A DNA stretch of 20,156 nt from a virus, in the IMG/VR virus record IMGVR_UViG_3300001460_000289, positions 1-20,156 of that record; one strand, 5' to 3'. The notes under the pieces are model-generated. The model saw only the letters and a list, made by a program, of their open reading frames with translations, was not told the DNA's origin and made no database searches. The position numbers and the translations under genes are program-made. Shown one piece after another: positions 6,455 through 14,993 of the stretch (its first letter is position 1; each line of letters begins with the position of its first letter).

Positions 6455-6668
6455 TGTAGAGATAAGGCTAGAGTGTTTAAGGGTCGCGTTAGAGTATGGC
6501 ACACAGCGCGATGTTTTAAATCCCGACCACCTCGCAGATAAATACTACGAGTGGGTCATGCAGGGTAGCGAGTCACATCGTCCTGTTGCCAGTCGGAAAG
6601 ACGACAGCCCCACAAGGGCTAAAAAATCTAGGGGTGTCCGTAAGGGTAGCACACCGCAATTAGTATAA
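6447..6668 (+). CDS. Small basic-tailed protein between scaffold and capsid genes
   Basis: A 73-residue protein. The N-terminal half is a helix with 'IRLECLRvALEyg..rdvlnpDhLAdkYYEWV'. The C-terminal half is basic and probably disordered (RKDDSPTRAKKSRGVRKGS). Small ORFs with this kind of N-terminus sit at the same place in several podophage head clusters; I know no function for them. The ATG overlaps the scaffold stop by 8 bases, which indicates coupled translation and argues against a chance frame. A role in assembly or binding nucleic acid is speculation. Confidence 0.65.
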   Translation: MDDVEIRLECLRVALEYGTQRDVLNPDHLADKYYEWVMQGSESHRPVASRKDDSPTRAKKSRGVRKGSTPQLV

Positions 6669-6697
6669 ATGTAACCGTGTGAAATAGGAGACATGTT

Positions 6698-7576
6698 ATG
6701 TCATCACAAATCACCACGGCATTTGTTCAACAGTATTCTGCAAACGTGCAGATGCTCTCACAGCAGATGGGTTCCCGTCTGCGTGATGCGGTGCGCATTG
6801 AGAATGTTGTTGGAAAGAATGCCTTCATCGACCAGATTGGTGTAGCGACAGCGCAGCTTCGCACATCAAGAAATGCCGACACACCACAGATTGACACCCC
6901 TCATGGAAGACGGCGTCTGTCTTTGGCTGACTACGAGTATGCTGACCTTATTGACGACCAAGACAAGGTTCGCATGTTGATTGACCCTACTTCCTCATAC
7001 GCTATGGCTGCTGCGGCTGCTATGGGCCGTGCGATGGATGACGTTGTTATTGCTGCTGCAATCGGTACAGCCTCTACTGGTGAGACTGGCTCAGGTTCAG
7101 CAACTCTTGATGCAACGGCAAACTCAGTAGGTTCTGCCTCGTCAAACGATGGTCTGACAATCGCAAAGCTAACAGAAGCTAAGCGTAAGATGGACTTGAA
7201 TGATGTTGACCCATCAATCCCACGCTACATTGCTGTTGGGCCAAAGCAAATCGAAGACTTGCTTGGTACAACTCAGGTAACTTCATCAGACTTCAACACC
7301 GTTAAGGCGTTGGTATCTGGCGATGTGGACACCTTCATGGGCTTCCGCTTCATTATGACAAACCGTCTGTCTGTTGATAGCAACGACATCCGTTCATGCT
7401 TTGCATGGGCAGAGGATGGAATTACTCTCGGCGTAGGCAAAGATATCAATGCTCGCATTGATGAGCGTGCTGACAAAGGTTACGCAACACAGGTCTACTA
7501 TTGCATGAGCGTTGGTGCTGTGCGGATGGAAGAGTCTAAAGTTGTGCAAATCTTCTGTGACGAAACCCCAGACTGA
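6698..7576 (+). CDS. Major capsid protein
   Basis: A 292-residue protein like the phage capsid family of BPP-1-type podophages. It starts SSQITTAFVQQYSANVQMLS, has 'GsrLRDaVr' (about 26-34), the P-domain-like helix 'SYAMAAAAAMGRAMDDVVIAAA' region (about 98-121), an extended Ser/Thr/Gly-rich loop (about 123-150) and the C-terminal strands with 'FMGFRFIMTNRLS' (about 212-224) and 'CMSVGAVRMEESKVVQIFCDE'. The HK97-like fold is expected from the family. AGGAG lies 7 bases before the ATG. The position after scaffold and before a decoration-type protein is typical. Its abundance would be supported by the terminator after the next gene. Confidence 0.92.
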   Translation: MSSQITTAFVQQYSANVQMLSQQMGSRLRDAVRIENVVGKNAFIDQIGVATAQLRTSRNADTPQIDTPHGRRRLSLADYEYADLIDDQDKVRMLIDPTSSYAMAAAAAMGRAMDDVVIAAAIGTASTGETGSGSATLDATANSVGSASSNDGLTIAKLTEAKRKMDLNDVDPSIPRYIAVGPKQIEDLLGTTQVTSSDFNTVKALVSGDVDTFMGFRFIMTNRLSVDSNDIRSCFAWAEDGITLGVGKDINARIDERADKGYATQVYYCMSVGAVRMEESKVVQIFCDETPD

Positions 7577-7588
7577 TAGGAGCTAGAG

Positions 7589-8068
7589 ATGACTACTAGA
7601 AATTCAGACTTAGTAGCAAATCTTGAGGCTTCCCCTCAAGTTGCTAACAAAGCCCAAGAGCTACAAGGCGTAGTCCGAATAGCTCAAGGTAATGTTGCTT
7701 TGCTTGCTGGTGACAGCACTGACAATGATATTGTTATGTTGGCCCCAGTTCCAAGCAATGCATCCATCGTATCTCTGCGCGTAGGCGCAGATGCTTTAGG
7801 TGGAAGCTGCACATACAACGTGGGCATCTACACAGATGCTGGCGCTGTTAAGGACGAAGACTTCTTTGCTACTTCTGTTGCCGATGGCGCAGCAATAGCA
7901 GAGCTACGTTACGAGGCGGCTAACCTTAACACTACTGGGCAACAGCTATACACAATGGCTGGTGATAGCACTGACCCAGGCGGATTCTACTATATTGCGG
8001 TGACATTCAACGCAACTGGTGGAACGGCTGGCGACATGGCATTTATCATTGAGTACGTTGTAAACTAG
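7589..8068 (+). CDS. Putative head cement or decoration protein
   Basis: A 159-residue protein that follows the major capsid gene after 12 bases, with an AGGAG ribosome site. The sequence is strand-rich, neutral to acidic, with regularly spaced beta segments (LRVGADALGG, YNVGIYTDAG, ELRYEAANL, FYYIAVTFNATGG) that suggest a jelly-roll. In BPP-1 the gene next to the capsid gene encodes the cement protein Bbp16, and this gene has the same place and similar size. I infer that it stabilises the shell from outside. A strong terminator follows its stop codon. Confidence 0.65.
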   Translation: MTTRNSDLVANLEASPQVANKAQELQGVVRIAQGNVALLAGDSTDNDIVMLAPVPSNASIVSLRVGADALGGSCTYNVGIYTDAGAVKDEDFFATSVADGAAIAELRYEAANLNTTGQQLYTMAGDSTDPGGFYYIAVTFNATGGTAGDMAFIIEYVVN

Positions 8069-8075
8069 CACTGAG

Positions 8076-8099
8076 GGGGCGGGAAACCGCCCCTTCTTT
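8076..8099 (+). terminator. Intrinsic terminator after the head genes
   Basis: GGGGCGG (8076-8082), loop GAAA, CCGCCCC (8087-8093) form a perfect 7-bp all-GC stem closed by a GNRA tetraloop, followed by TTCTTT. It lies 7 bases after the cement gene stop and 11 bases before the next ATG. Since no clear promoter follows, it probably lets a fraction of transcripts pass and so raises head protein mRNA above tail mRNA. The U tract is broken by one C, so termination may be partial. Confidence 0.8.
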
Positions 8100-8110
8100 C
8101 CAAGGGCTGC

Positions 8111-8476
8111 ATGGAACAAAACAACGATTTCCGTTGGGATTTAAAAGTTGGTCAGCTACAAGAGCAGTGGTTAGGAGAGCTTTTAGAAAATGTACCTATA
8201 GAGGTGAAACGTGATTTTATGGCTTCGCAAACTGGGAATGTGTTTGTGGAGTTTTTTTGTAGGAACAAACCGTCTGGCATAGCGACTACACAGGCGCAAT
8301 ACTGGGCGTTTATACTTAATGAAGAAACTGTGGTATTATTGCCAACAGTTAAATTGAAGATACTAGCTAGGCAAGCATACAAAGAAGGTCGCAGAGCCAG
8401 AGGCGGCGATAAGGGTGCAAGCCAAGGCGTGTTGATAAATGTAGAGAGGTTGGTACGAGATGCCATCAGTAGTTGA
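8111..8476 (+). CDS. Putative PD-(D/E)XK-like nuclease-fold protein
   Basis: A 121-residue protein with 'FRWDLKVGQLQEQWLGELL' (about 7-25), IEVKRD (30-35), GNVFVEFFCR.KPSGIATTQAQYWAF (about 42-67) and 'LLPTVKLKILAR' followed by GGDKGASQGVLI (about 98-109). An early helix with Glu18 and an E-x-K strand (Glu31, Lys33), then Asp35 and a VEF strand, resemble the PD-(D/E)XK nuclease fold, and similar phage proteins near tail genes share the EVK.D...GN..VE...kPSGI pattern. The order of acidic residues is not canonical, so activity is uncertain. ATG follows AGGG. It overlaps the tail tubular A gene by 17 bases. Confidence 0.55.
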   Translation: MEQNNDFRWDLKVGQLQEQWLGELLENVPIEVKRDFMASQTGNVFVEFFCRNKPSGIATTQAQYWAFILNEETVVLLPTVKLKILARQAYKEGRRARGGDKGASQGVLINVERLVRDAISS

Positions 8477-9056
8477 TATTTGTAACGAGGCTATGGACTT
8501 GCTTGGTGCTGCAACTATTACCTCGCTAACTGAAAACTCCAAAGAAGCAAGATTGTGTAACCGCCGCTTTGAAACTGTGCGTGACGCTGTTCTTCGGGCA
8601 CATCCTTGGAATGCAGCGATTGCCCGTGCTGATTTAGCGCAAGACAGCGCAACGCCTGCTTTTGGGTTTAACTTTCAGTACACACTTCCAAATGACCCAT
8701 ACTGTTTACGGGTGCTGTCTTTCTGGAACGTAAACGTAGACAATGAGCTTACACCGTATGACAGCCAAGTTATGTACAAGATTGAAGGCCGTAAAATCCT
8801 TAGCAATGAAGAGACATGCAAGATTATATATGTTTCACGGGTAACAGACACAGAGCAGTACGATGCGTTGTTATCCAGCACCATAGCGCACAGATTAGCC
8901 TCTGAGACTGCTTATGCAATTACAGGCAGCAACAGTATTGCGCAGCAGATGTTTAGTTTATACGAAACCCGCATCCGCGAAGCACGTTCTATGGATGCGA
9001 TGGAAGGCCAGCCAGACAAAATGATTGCAGATGATTTTATTAACATAAGGTTCTAA
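8460..9056 (+). CDS. Tail tubular protein A (T7 gp11-like adaptor)
   Basis: A 198-residue protein, near the 196 residues of T7 gp11. The N-terminus follows the family pattern: 'sVvdiCNeAmDLLGAatItSLtEnSkEArlCnrrfetvRDavLRahPWnaAiaraDLA' (residues 2-61). The rest is strand-rich with FQYTLPNDPYCLRVLSFWN. In T7 these proteins form the ring between portal and nozzle. It is followed by tail tubular protein B with a 1-base gap, as in T7. The start overlaps the preceding gene and uses a GAGAGG inside it. Confidence 0.92.
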   Translation: MPSVVDICNEAMDLLGAATITSLTENSKEARLCNRRFETVRDAVLRAHPWNAAIARADLAQDSATPAFGFNFQYTLPNDPYCLRVLSFWNVNVDNELTPYDSQVMYKIEGRKILSNEETCKIIYVSRVTDTEQYDALLSSTIAHRLASETAYAITGSNSIAQQMFSLYETRIREARSMDAMEGQPDKMIADDFINIRF

Positions 9057-9057
9057 G

Positions 9058-11454
9058 ATGGCGCGTGTATCTAGTATTGTTACCAACTTCCGCGCTGGCG
9101 AATTGTCTCCGCGTCTGGAAGGCCGTATTGACTTGCAAAAGTACAACGAGGCCGCGCAAACCTTGCAGAACATGCTAGTGTTTCCGCAGGGTGGCACGAC
9201 ACGCAGACCAGGCACTAAGTTTGCTGGCAGGTCAAAGGACGGTGGCAAAGTAAGGATTGTTAACTTTGAGTTTAGTGATGAGCAAGCATATGTGCTTGAG
9301 TTTGGTGTTAATTATATACGGTTCTTCAAAGACGGCGGCATACTAACAGAGGCCGTTAAAACCATTACAGCAATCACTAAGGCTAACCCAGCAGTTGTAA
9401 CGTCTAATTCTCATGGCTTCTCAAACGGAGATAGGGTGTTTATTAGCAGTGTTGTGGGTATGACTCAGGTAAACAACCTAGAATTTACTGTAGCTGGCGC
9501 AACAACTAATACGTTTCAATTATCCGGCGTAAACAGCAGTGCTTACACAGCTTACTCATCCGGCGGCACGGCTGGTAAGATTGTGGAGGTCACAACCACA
9601 TATAACGCCACAGATATATTCGAGCTTAATCATGCCCAATCAGCAGACGTACTTTTTTTAGTTCATAAAGACCATGAGCCTGCAAAACTTACACGAACCA
9701 CAGCGACTAGCTTTACTTTGGCTGACATAGACTTTGTTGATGGCCCTTACCTAGACGAAAACATTACTGACACTACAATTACAGCTAGTGCAAATACTGG
9801 CACAGGCATTACATTAACTGCATCTGCTAGCTTGTTTGAGTCAGGCCATGTAGGTGCGATATTTCAGTTTAGGGAAAATGTCCAGATTGGGCATGAGGCA
9901 TGGGCGGCATCAACAGCTTATGCACAAAATGATTTAGTGCATTTTAATGGGAACCTCTACAAGAAGACAGACTCAGGCAGCGACACATCAGGCAATCAAC
10001 CGCCAGTTCACTTAGAAGGCTCTGAGACATACGGTGTAATTACTTGGCAGTATCAACATAGTGGCACTGGATTTGTTAAAATAACTGCTGTAGGAAGTGC
10101 TACTTCAGCCACAGCAAACGTACAAGAAAATAACTTTCTTGTGTTGCCTGCCGTGGCTACTGCTGGAACTACGCAATGGTCAGAAGGTGCCTTTAGCATA
10201 AAAAGGGGCTACCCAAGGGCAATAGGTTTTTATGAAGAGCGCCTTTACCTTGCTGGCACAACACATCAGCCTCAATCTATATTTGGGTCAGTAACAGCAG
10301 ACTTTGAGAATCACACACCTGGCACAGAAGACGATGCCGCCGTAAACATTACGATTGCGTCTGACCAAGTAAATGTTATCAAGCATCTTTTGCCTGCGCG
10401 TTTTTTGCAAGTGCTGACGACTAGCTCAGAGTTTACCTTATCTGGCGGTACAGGAACTACTCCCGTAACGCCTACCAACATTAATGTGTTGCGCGAAACC
10501 ACATTTGGCTCATCTGACATTCGCCCGTTACGAGCAGGCAACAGCACTATCCTAATTCAGAAGGGACTTGAGAAGGTTAAAGAGATTACCTTTGATTTGG
10601 ACACAGACGGACTACTAGGCGTTGACTTGTCTATCCTAGCTGACCATCTGCCGCGCGGCGGGATGACTGATATGATTTGGCAGCAAGAGCCTGAGCTTAT
10701 CCTGTGGTTTGTACACAGTGATGGCGGTCTTATTGGCCTTACTTATGACCGTGCAAACGGGGCAGTCGGCTGGCACGACCACGACCTTGGCGGCTCTGGA
10801 ATTGTGGAAAGCATTACAGCTATACCAAGCGGGGCAGAAGACCAAGTGTATCTTTCAGTAAAGCGCACTATAAACGGGGCTACTGTGCGTCACATCGAAA
10901 CTTTAACGACAATAGATTTTGGCGATGATGTCGGGGATGCGTTCTACGTTGATAGTGGCCTTACATATAGCGGTAGCGCAACAACCACTATTACAGGCTT
11001 AAACCACCTTGAGGGGGAGACTGTCGCTATCCTAGCTGACGGCGCGGCTCATGCTGATAAGACTGTTAGTGGCGGCAGTATTACGCTAGATAGGAGTTCC
11101 TCAAAGGTTCATGTTGGCTATAGCTACTCGTCTATTGTAGAAACATTGCGCATGGAAGCTGGTGCAGATGACGGGATTGCACAGGGTAAGATTAAGCGTA
11201 TCCACGGTGTAACAGCAAGATTCTTTAAGTCTGTGGGTGCAGAGATTGGGCCGGACACAGACAACCTAGACCGTTTGCCATTCCGTGACAGTAGTATGAA
11301 CATGGACACTGCCATTCCATTGTTTAGCGGTGACAAAGAAATCTTTTTCCCGTCTGGGTATGACAATGATGCGCGGGTTGTTATCCGGCAGAATCAGCCT
11401 CTGCCAATGACAGTGTTAGCGATTGTGCGGAGGTCTAATACATTCGATGCTTGA
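9058..11454 (+). CDS. Tail tubular protein B (T7 gp12-like nozzle)
   Basis: A 798-residue protein, matching the 794 of T7 gp12. The N-terminal signature is FRAGELSPRLEGRIDLQKYN (11-30) with 'lqNmlvfPqGGttRRPGTkFag'. Two segments look inserted: residues about 106-176 (ITKANPAVVTSNSHGFSNGD, a beta module rich in Gly, Ser and Thr) and about 278-343 with W...tAYaqnDLVhfnGnLYkk and a later W, resembling a small chitin-binding-type carbohydrate module. The C-terminal half has nozzle-type beta strands and ends with a PLTVLAIVRR-like strand (PMTVLAIVRRS). It forms the distal tail tube and may touch cell-surface glycans. It overlaps the next gene by 8 bases (ATGCTTGA). Confidence 0.92.
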   Translation: MARVSSIVTNFRAGELSPRLEGRIDLQKYNEAAQTLQNMLVFPQGGTTRRPGTKFAGRSKDGGKVRIVNFEFSDEQAYVLEFGVNYIRFFKDGGILTEAVKTITAITKANPAVVTSNSHGFSNGDRVFISSVVGMTQVNNLEFTVAGATTNTFQLSGVNSSAYTAYSSGGTAGKIVEVTTTYNATDIFELNHAQSADVLFLVHKDHEPAKLTRTTATSFTLADIDFVDGPYLDENITDTTITASANTGTGITLTASASLFESGHVGAIFQFRENVQIGHEAWAASTAYAQNDLVHFNGNLYKKTDSGSDTSGNQPPVHLEGSETYGVITWQYQHSGTGFVKITAVGSATSATANVQENNFLVLPAVATAGTTQWSEGAFSIKRGYPRAIGFYEERLYLAGTTHQPQSIFGSVTADFENHTPGTEDDAAVNITIASDQVNVIKHLLPARFLQVLTTSSEFTLSGGTGTTPVTPTNINVLRETTFGSSDIRPLRAGNSTILIQKGLEKVKEITFDLDTDGLLGVDLSILADHLPRGGMTDMIWQQEPELILWFVHSDGGLIGLTYDRANGAVGWHDHDLGGSGIVESITAIPSGAEDQVYLSVKRTINGATVRHIETLTTIDFGDDVGDAFYVDSGLTYSGSATTTITGLNHLEGETVAILADGAAHADKTVSGGSITLDRSSSKVHVGYSYSSIVETLRMEAGADDGIAQGKIKRIHGVTARFFKSVGAEIGPDTDNLDRLPFRDSSMNMDTAIPLFSGDKEIFFPSGYDNDARVVIRQNQPLPMTVLAIVRRSNTFDA

Positions 11455-11869
11455 TGTTGGTTATTTCCAAAAAGGTGATATTGAGGAGATTGAGTTAGAG
11501 TACGAGATGTCACCAGCAGAAAAGGCAGGTTTTGAGGGCTACCAAAACATAGTGGGGTTTACTGCTAGGAAAGATGGCAAGATTGTGATGATGGGCGGGG
11601 TGCATGTTATGTGGCAAGGAGTAGGAGAGGGTTGGCTAGTTATGTCTAAACATGCTTACTCAATGCCAAAAACTGTTGCTAGATATGCGGATGAGTTCTT
11701 TGATGTTATTATGGACGAAGCAAACATCCAGCGTATGCAGGCAAGTATTAACGCTACCGACCCACGCTCTGTACGGTTTGCCCGTTGGCTAGGTTTTGAG
11801 AACGAGGGCTTGATGCGCAAGTACGGGCCTGATGGCACAGATTATTATAGAATGGCGAGAGTATCGTAA
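11447..11869 (+). CDS. GNAT-like protein in the place of T7 gene 13
   Basis: About 140 residues from the ATG at 11447; a TTG at 11423 would add 8 residues but lacks a ribosome site of the quality of the GGAGG at 11429-11433. The C-terminal part has the GNAT end pattern: INATDPRSVRFARWLGFENEG (101-121) followed by 'lmrkYGpdgtdYYrmArv'. The usual acetyl-CoA loop (R/QxxGxG/A) is not clear, so catalysis is doubtful. T7 gp13, a virion assembly protein of 138 residues, ends with a similar asparagine/IRF..iGa..EE pattern and lies at the same place after gp12. I infer an orthologous role in internal core assembly. Confidence 0.75.
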   Translation: MLDVGYFQKGDIEEIELEYEMSPAEKAGFEGYQNIVGFTARKDGKIVMMGGVHVMWQGVGEGWLVMSKHAYSMPKTVARYADEFFDVIMDEANIQRMQASINATDPRSVRFARWLGFENEGLMRKYGPDGTDYYRMARVS

Positions 11870-12369
11870 TGGACCCAGTAACCGCAGCAGTAGTAGGAAG
11901 TGCCGTTCTTGGTTTTAAGGGCAACATGCAGGCAGCTAAGACTGCCCGTCAGGTTGGAGACTTTAATGCAAAGATGGCTGAGAATGAGCGTGTGCTTTTG
12001 TTGCAACGCAAGGCTGAAGAAGAGGCTGGCCTGCGGCGTAACTCTGACCGCCTACAAGCTACACAGCGCGTGGCAACTGCTGCGTCTGGTATACAGATGT
12101 CGGGTAGCCCACTAGAAGCATTGCGTGATGCAAAGTTTAATACCGAAATTGATTCATTGAAAATACAATATGCCGCCGACATCGAATCTACGGCAAAAGA
12201 AGCAGAGGCCGCAATGTCTAGGGCGCAAGGAAGAGCGAAATCAGCCGCATCTAAGACGGCTGCATACGCTAGCATCCTATCTGGTGCATCCTCGTTCCAA
12301 CAATATCAACAGCAGCAAGATACGTTTGCATTACAACAAAAATATTATGATAGAAAACTTGCGGAGTAG
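11869..12369 (+). CDS. Internal core/ejection protein, T7 gp14-like
   Basis: A 166-residue protein (T7 gp14 has 196). It begins with a small hydrophobic stretch AAVVGSAVLGF (about 6-16), followed by a long Ala/Gln/Glu/Arg-rich helical body, likely coiled coil (about 17-135), and a Gln-rich end. Phage core proteins of this type show the same N-terminal 'a..gsa.lg' followed by QA..AR.... In T7, gp14 is ejected first and forms a pore in the outer membrane. Identity here rests on position, size and composition. The ATG overlaps the previous stop by one base (TAATG). Confidence 0.75.
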   Translation: MDPVTAAVVGSAVLGFKGNMQAAKTARQVGDFNAKMAENERVLLLQRKAEEEAGLRRNSDRLQATQRVATAASGIQMSGSPLEALRDAKFNTEIDSLKIQYAADIESTAKEAEAAMSRAQGRAKSAASKTAAYASILSGASSFQQYQQQQDTFALQQKYYDRKLAE

Positions 12370-12371
12370 AT

Positions 12372-14993
12372 ATGCCTAAGATTCCATTGTACGCAGAAGG
12401 CGCTGGTTCGCTTGTTAAATCACCCGTAGGGCAAACAGGGCCACGGGCTTCTGTTGCTGCGTTTACTGCCCCCTCACAGGCTTTGATTGGGCTTGGGCAG
12501 CAGGTAGGAAAGGCAGGTCTAGCATACGCAGAAGGCAAACAGCGTTTTGAAGCGCAGAAATCAAAGATTGATTTTGACTTTGCAATGGCTGAAAAGCAAG
12601 CAGAAGACAACCGTATTGTGTCAGAAGAAGCAGACGCTGCTGTTATAGCAACCTCTGCGTTTCTTGAGCAAAACCAAGACACAGATACCACAGGCTTTAA
12701 CGCAAACTTTGATACGCACAGAGAAACTCTTGTGCAAGGTTTGCAGTCGAAAGGCTACACAAAGCGCCGATTAGACCTTGTGACGAATGCAATTAACAAC
12801 AGCATCAGAGCGCAACGCGGCACTGGCTCCAACAGGGCATTCGACAGAGGGCAGTTTGCCAGAAAGACAGCATCAGAAGCTACGATTGAAACATCTATAC
12901 AGCAAGCGGCCCTGTATCCAGAGATGCACCCAGAGCGTGTTCGTCTTGAGAATATTATCAGTGAGCAATTTACAAACGCCTCTGAGTCAGGGCTAAAAAT
13001 AAAGTACACGCAAAACGGGGTTACAGCCCAGTTAGTATCTCAAGATTACGCCCGACAGCTAGCTGCTGTAACTGATGATGCGGCTAGAGAAGAAATACTA
13101 AATTCTATAAACAGCGACCCCCGTATTACACAGCCTGTTCGTGAGGCGTTGCAGACTGATAGCAACCAAGCAAAGACAAGGATAAGAGACGATAATATTG
13201 AGTTTGCTTCAACAACAATAAACAGGGCCGAAATACCTCTGACAGAAACAGATGAAATAAGAGATGCCATTCTTACAGATGGTGTTTATGAGTTTACTAA
13301 CACTGACGGAGAGAGCGCTGCGATAGATTTTTCTGTGTTCAAAGAGAGTGACAAGGGGCTTCTTTTACAAACCCTGTCTAGGAACCAGAAGAACCTAGAA
13401 GATGTCGTAACCAACAATCAAATATTCACCTTACAAGATGGCTTCGATTCTGAAGATGGCGTTACTGCGGCTGTAACAAATGTTAACGCTATGTACACAC
13501 CAGAAAACATGGCGATGACGGGTAAGGATGCTAACGACTTAGACAACGTGGCTTTGACCCACGCTGGGCTTCTTCAAGAGGCAGTTACAAACGCTGTGAC
13601 CGAAGGTTCTGTTACAGGCAACATGATGCCCGACTTATTAGGTAGACTTAACGCTGCTGAAGCAATACTTAATGCTCAACTTGGAGGAAGAACACCGCTT
13701 TCAATGCGCCCAGGGGCAGATGGTGCGTCTGCGGCTAAGGTATTGTCAAGTATAGCAACGGCTCGCAAGAATCTACGCAAAGGCGCTGTTGAAGACGCTA
13801 ATCTTACTACTATGGCAAACGTGTTTTCTAACGGCGATTTCGAGTTTGTAGTAGATACTCTAAAGGAGCCTGAGGTAAAGGCTGTTGTTGATAGTGTTAT
13901 GGCGGTACATGCAAACAATGTACCTAAGCAAGTCAGCCTGCTATCGCAAAATAATGCAAGGTATGAACGGTTTTCTAACATATTAACTGCCAGCGCCAAC
14001 CGCATGACAAATCCAGATTTTGACCCCGAATCTGCCGAAGCAGCCGATGTTTTTGCAGGAGCAGAGCTTTACAGGCAAATGAAACTTGCTGGTGGAGGGG
14101 TGGTATCAAATCACGTTGGCGGAGAACAGAAGAAGATATATGAGTCATTCCTCACCCTTGAGCCTCACTTTGGTTCGGCTGGCGCAGTACGAGTAATGCA
14201 GCAACAGCGTGACGAGATACAAGTAGAAGCCTCGTACAAATTAGTGCAGGAACAAGTAGAGTCTGTAGCAGATTCGCAGTCCGCAGAATACTCTTGGTAT
14301 GAATACATTCCTGGCCTTGGTAGGGAAGAAGAATTTACGGTTCAAGATACTTCAGCTATTGTGGCTAATGTTACCAGATTAACTAAAGAATACATTGCTT
14401 TAGGGGTAGACCCGAAAGAGGCAGTTGAGTTGGCGGCGAAGGATTACGGTGACGCTCACGTTCGGGTTAGAAATGTTATGATAGCCAAGACAAGAGACCT
14501 GCCAGTTAACATTGAAGAGATGGCAACAATGGCTGTTGACAGTGTTTACGTCCGTTACCCAGAAATTTCTGAAAACTATGATAGCGATGAGCTTTCAATA
14601 GCTAATGTACAAGGCACAACTGACCGTTGGATGCTAGTGTCGGGCGGCGGCTATCCTGTGCAGCTAGAGGATGGCACAATTCCTGAGTTTACTAAGTCAG
14701 AGCTTAATGATTTTGTTGTTACCGAACAGGCAGACCAAAGACTAGTAACGGCTGCAAAGGTCGAAGAGATTAATTTTGTTAATAGGGTAGAAACAGAGTT
14801 TCGGTTGCGCACGGGCCGCTTTGAGGGCTTAACAAATTATCAGGCTGAGGGGTTGAAGTTACGTCTTCTGAAGCCTCATCGCAGCTTTAGACTAACTTCT
14901 GAGGAACTAAAAGCCCCTCTTAAAGCAATGGAAAAGCTAGAAGAGGTGGATGAGCAGCTAGGTGGGCAAGTAGGCTTTGGAGGCACTAGATGA
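12372..14993 (+). CDS. Internal core/ejection protein, T7 gp15-like
   Basis: An 873-residue protein, in the T7 gp15 slot (747 residues). It starts MPKIPLYAEGAG, then has a long helical body rich in Ala, Glu, Gln and Asn with typical 'aEgkqrfeaqKskiDfDfAmAeKqaeDnri' (about 53-80). No enzymatic motif or membrane span is obvious. T7 gp15 stacks within the capsid core and makes part of the channel through the periplasm. Assignment is from gene order, length and composition; sequence identity to T7 is not visible by eye. GGAG precedes the ATG, and the stop overlaps the next start (ATGA). Confidence 0.72.
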   Translation: MPKIPLYAEGAGSLVKSPVGQTGPRASVAAFTAPSQALIGLGQQVGKAGLAYAEGKQRFEAQKSKIDFDFAMAEKQAEDNRIVSEEADAAVIATSAFLEQNQDTDTTGFNANFDTHRETLVQGLQSKGYTKRRLDLVTNAINNSIRAQRGTGSNRAFDRGQFARKTASEATIETSIQQAALYPEMHPERVRLENIISEQFTNASESGLKIKYTQNGVTAQLVSQDYARQLAAVTDDAAREEILNSINSDPRITQPVREALQTDSNQAKTRIRDDNIEFASTTINRAEIPLTETDEIRDAILTDGVYEFTNTDGESAAIDFSVFKESDKGLLLQTLSRNQKNLEDVVTNNQIFTLQDGFDSEDGVTAAVTNVNAMYTPENMAMTGKDANDLDNVALTHAGLLQEAVTNAVTEGSVTGNMMPDLLGRLNAAEAILNAQLGGRTPLSMRPGADGASAAKVLSSIATARKNLRKGAVEDANLTTMANVFSNGDFEFVVDTLKEPEVKAVVDSVMAVHANNVPKQVSLLSQNNARYERFSNILTASANRMTNPDFDPESAEAADVFAGAELYRQMKLAGGGVVSNHVGGEQKKIYESFLTLEPHFGSAGAVRVMQQQRDEIQVEASYKLVQEQVESVADSQSAEYSWYEYIPGLGREEEFTVQDTSAIVANVTRLTKEYIALGVDPKEAVELAAKDYGDAHVRVRNVMIAKTRDLPVNIEEMATMAVDSVYVRYPEISENYDSDELSIANVQGTTDRWMLVSGGGYPVQLEDGTIPEFTKSELNDFVVTEQADQRLVTAAKVEEINFVNRVETEFRLRTGRFEGLTNYQAEGLKLRLLKPHRSFRLTSEELKAPLKAMEKLEEVDEQLGGQVGFGGTR

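Noticed and set aside
6664-6669. TATAAA box before the major capsid gene
   Set aside because: No -35-like hexamer stands at the right distance and there is no extended -10 element.
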